Origin: Olsenella sp.
GTDB lineage: Bacteria > Actinomycetota > Coriobacteriia > Coriobacteriales > Atopobiaceae
Direction: 5' to 3'
Length of the DNA: 6,730 nucleotides
Assembly: GCA_015062715.1 (NCBI GenBank)
Contig: SUUD01000112.1
Span: forward strand, 1-6,730
Of this stretch, positions 6,047 through 6,730 are shown piece by piece (position 1 is the first letter of the stretch; each line of letters opens with the position of its first letter). The position numbers and the translations under genes were made by a program. Below the pieces are notes generated by a model. The model was not told the origin of the DNA and ran no database searches. It worked only from the letters and a program-made list of their open reading frames with translations.

Positions 6047-6421
6047 ATGCGGTATGACACCGACGAGGCGCTTCGCGAGCTTGTGGTTCGTGGCGCGCGC
6101 ATACGGCAGGGGAGGGAGCGCAGGGTCGCACAGGGCCTTGCCGCACTGTCTCTGACCTGCTGCGCACTGCTCGTCGCATCCGCCGCCCTCCTCGTTCCCG
6201 CGGAACCGGCGACCGTTGGCATGGTCGCGTATGGCGCGTACCTGCTGCCGGGTGAGGCGGGGGGCTTCGTGCTTGCGGCAGTCGTCGCCTTTGCCCTTGG
6301 TGCGGCGGTCACCCTGCTCTGCCTGCGCCATCGCAGGGGAGCCAGCCAATCTGCAACCGACCGGGTCCTTTTGAGCGAGGGCCCGGTAGAAGGCGGTAAG
6401 AAGGAAGGTAGTCATGTCTGA
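6047..6421 (+). CDS. Second small two-TM protein, paralogue-like to the one after the sigma gene (124 aa)
   Basis: No known family is recognised. The design copies the 103-aa protein at 4182-4493. A basic cytoplasmic head of about 29 residues (DEALRELVVRGARIRQGRERR) is followed by TM1 at about 30-51, a short outer loop at 52-70 (MVAYGAYLLPGE), TM2 at about 71-93 (AFALGAAVTLLCL), then HRR and a longer polar tail at 98-124. Shared positions include the DE-x-L start, the R-x-x-R-(L/I)-R spacing, YG in the loop and AF-x-LG-xx-VTLL-xx-x-H-x-RR or close to it at the end of TM2. The ATG has AGAGGGG about 8 nt upstream. A 114-nt gap separates it from the PrsW-like gene, and its end overlaps the next gene by 8 nt. 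A regulatory pairing with the protease or the secreted protein is inferred from context. Confidence 0.72.
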   Translation: MRYDTDEALRELVVRGARIRQGRERRVAQGLAALSLTCCALLVASAALLVPAEPATVGMVAYGAYLLPGEAGGFVLAAVVAFALGAAVTLLCLRHRRGASQSATDRVLLSEGPVEGGKKEGSHV

Positions 6422-6730
6422 CGCAACGAAGTGCAGCACGTCGGGAAGCCTGCGGGGTCGCCTGCTTCTCTCGCTTGCCCTCTTCGTCACGCTTGCGGTG
6501 GCGGGCCTTGCGCTCGTGCCGCCGACCTTGGCGTTTGCCGAGGAAAACGAGGGTGCGCCCCTCGTTGCGCCCGTTGATGAGACAACCCTGGGGGACAATT
6601 CTGTCTCGAGCGAGGACGCCCCTGTGGTGGCGCCTGCCCCCGAGCCCGAGCCCGTGGTCGCCCCGACCCCCGAGCCGGATCCTGTGGTTACGCCTGCCCC
6701 CGAGCCCGAGCCCACGGTAGCCCCGGCCAG
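6414..6730 (+). CDS. Secreted protein with PEP-rich decapeptide repeats (3' end outside window)
   Basis: The reading frame is open to the window edge, giving 105 codons of a longer protein. The N terminus is a clear export signal: basic residues (LRGR 13-16), a hydrophobic core at 17-35, and an Ala-x-Ala type cleavage site after residue 42 (TLAFA then EENEGAP). The mature part begins acidic and then becomes a Pro/Glu/Val-rich stretch from residue 71 built of ten-residue units such as VVAPAPEPEP. Such stretches are typical of extended stalks in surface or secreted proteins. The ATG lies within the end of the preceding gene (8-nt overlap) with AAGGAAGG 5 nt upstream, so the two are translationally coupled. 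What the missing C-terminal part contains (anchor, enzyme or binding domain) cannot be seen, so the function is unknown. Confidence 0.8.
   Translation, partial: MSDATKCSTSGSLRGRLLLSLALFVTLAVAGLALVPPTLAFAEENEGAPLVAPVDETTLGDNSVSSEDAPVVAPAPEPEPVVAPTPEPDPVVTPAPEPEPTVAPA
6624..6730 (+). repeat. Tandem 30-bp coding repeat (decapeptide VVAPAPEPEP)
   Basis: Three full units (6624-6653, 6654-6683, 6684-6713) and the start of a fourth encode VVAPAPEPEP, VVAPTPEPDP, VVTPAPEPEP and TVAPA. Units 1 and 3 match at 28 of 30 bases, while unit 2 is more diverged, so the array is conserved partly at DNA level. The array continues past the window. Confidence 0.85.

Overview
The window is GC-rich, gene-dense bacterial DNA. 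It carries an Rnf ferredoxin subunit of the clostridial type, an orphan membrane polyferredoxin, and no rRNA, tRNA, CRISPR or transposase gene. GC-rich codon use together with anaerobe-type Rnf suggests a strict or facultative anaerobe of the Actinomycetota, most likely class Coriobacteriia (Olsenella/Atopobium-like). This assignment is inferred from gene content and composition, not from a marker gene.

Left part (1-968): the 3' portion of rnfB, the electron-input subunit of the Rnf ferredoxin:NAD+ oxidoreductase, probably the last gene of its operon. A good hairpin terminator follows it. Next comes an AT-richer intergenic stretch with a long inverted repeat (806-889).

Middle part (969-3498): two minus-strand alpha/beta-hydrolase genes in tandem, one membrane-anchored and one cytosolic. 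Transcribed away from them is a plus-strand gene for a multi-TM NapH/CcoG-like protein with two C-terminal 4Fe-4S motifs. The divergent spacer 2550-2676 should hold both promoters.

Right part (3574-6730, running off the end): the most interesting section, a compact plus-strand cluster. It consists of an ECF-like sigma-70 factor, a 103-aa two-TM protein (14-nt overlap), a roughly nine-TM protein of unknown family, and a PrsW-family intramembrane protease (4-nt ATGA overlap). After a 114-nt gap come a second two-TM protein that resembles the first, and a secreted protein with PEP-rich decapeptide repeats (8-nt overlap, incomplete at the window edge). In Bacillus subtilis PrsW makes the first cut in the anti-sigma factor RsiW to release SigW. 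Here the same two partners sit together, but no classical zinc anti-sigma factor is visible. The paired small two-TM proteins are therefore candidates for a new kind of membrane anti-sigma factor or PrsW substrate, and the secreted repeat protein is a candidate output or sensor. A tandem 13-bp repeat inside an inverted repeat just upstream of the sigma gene may be its control site.
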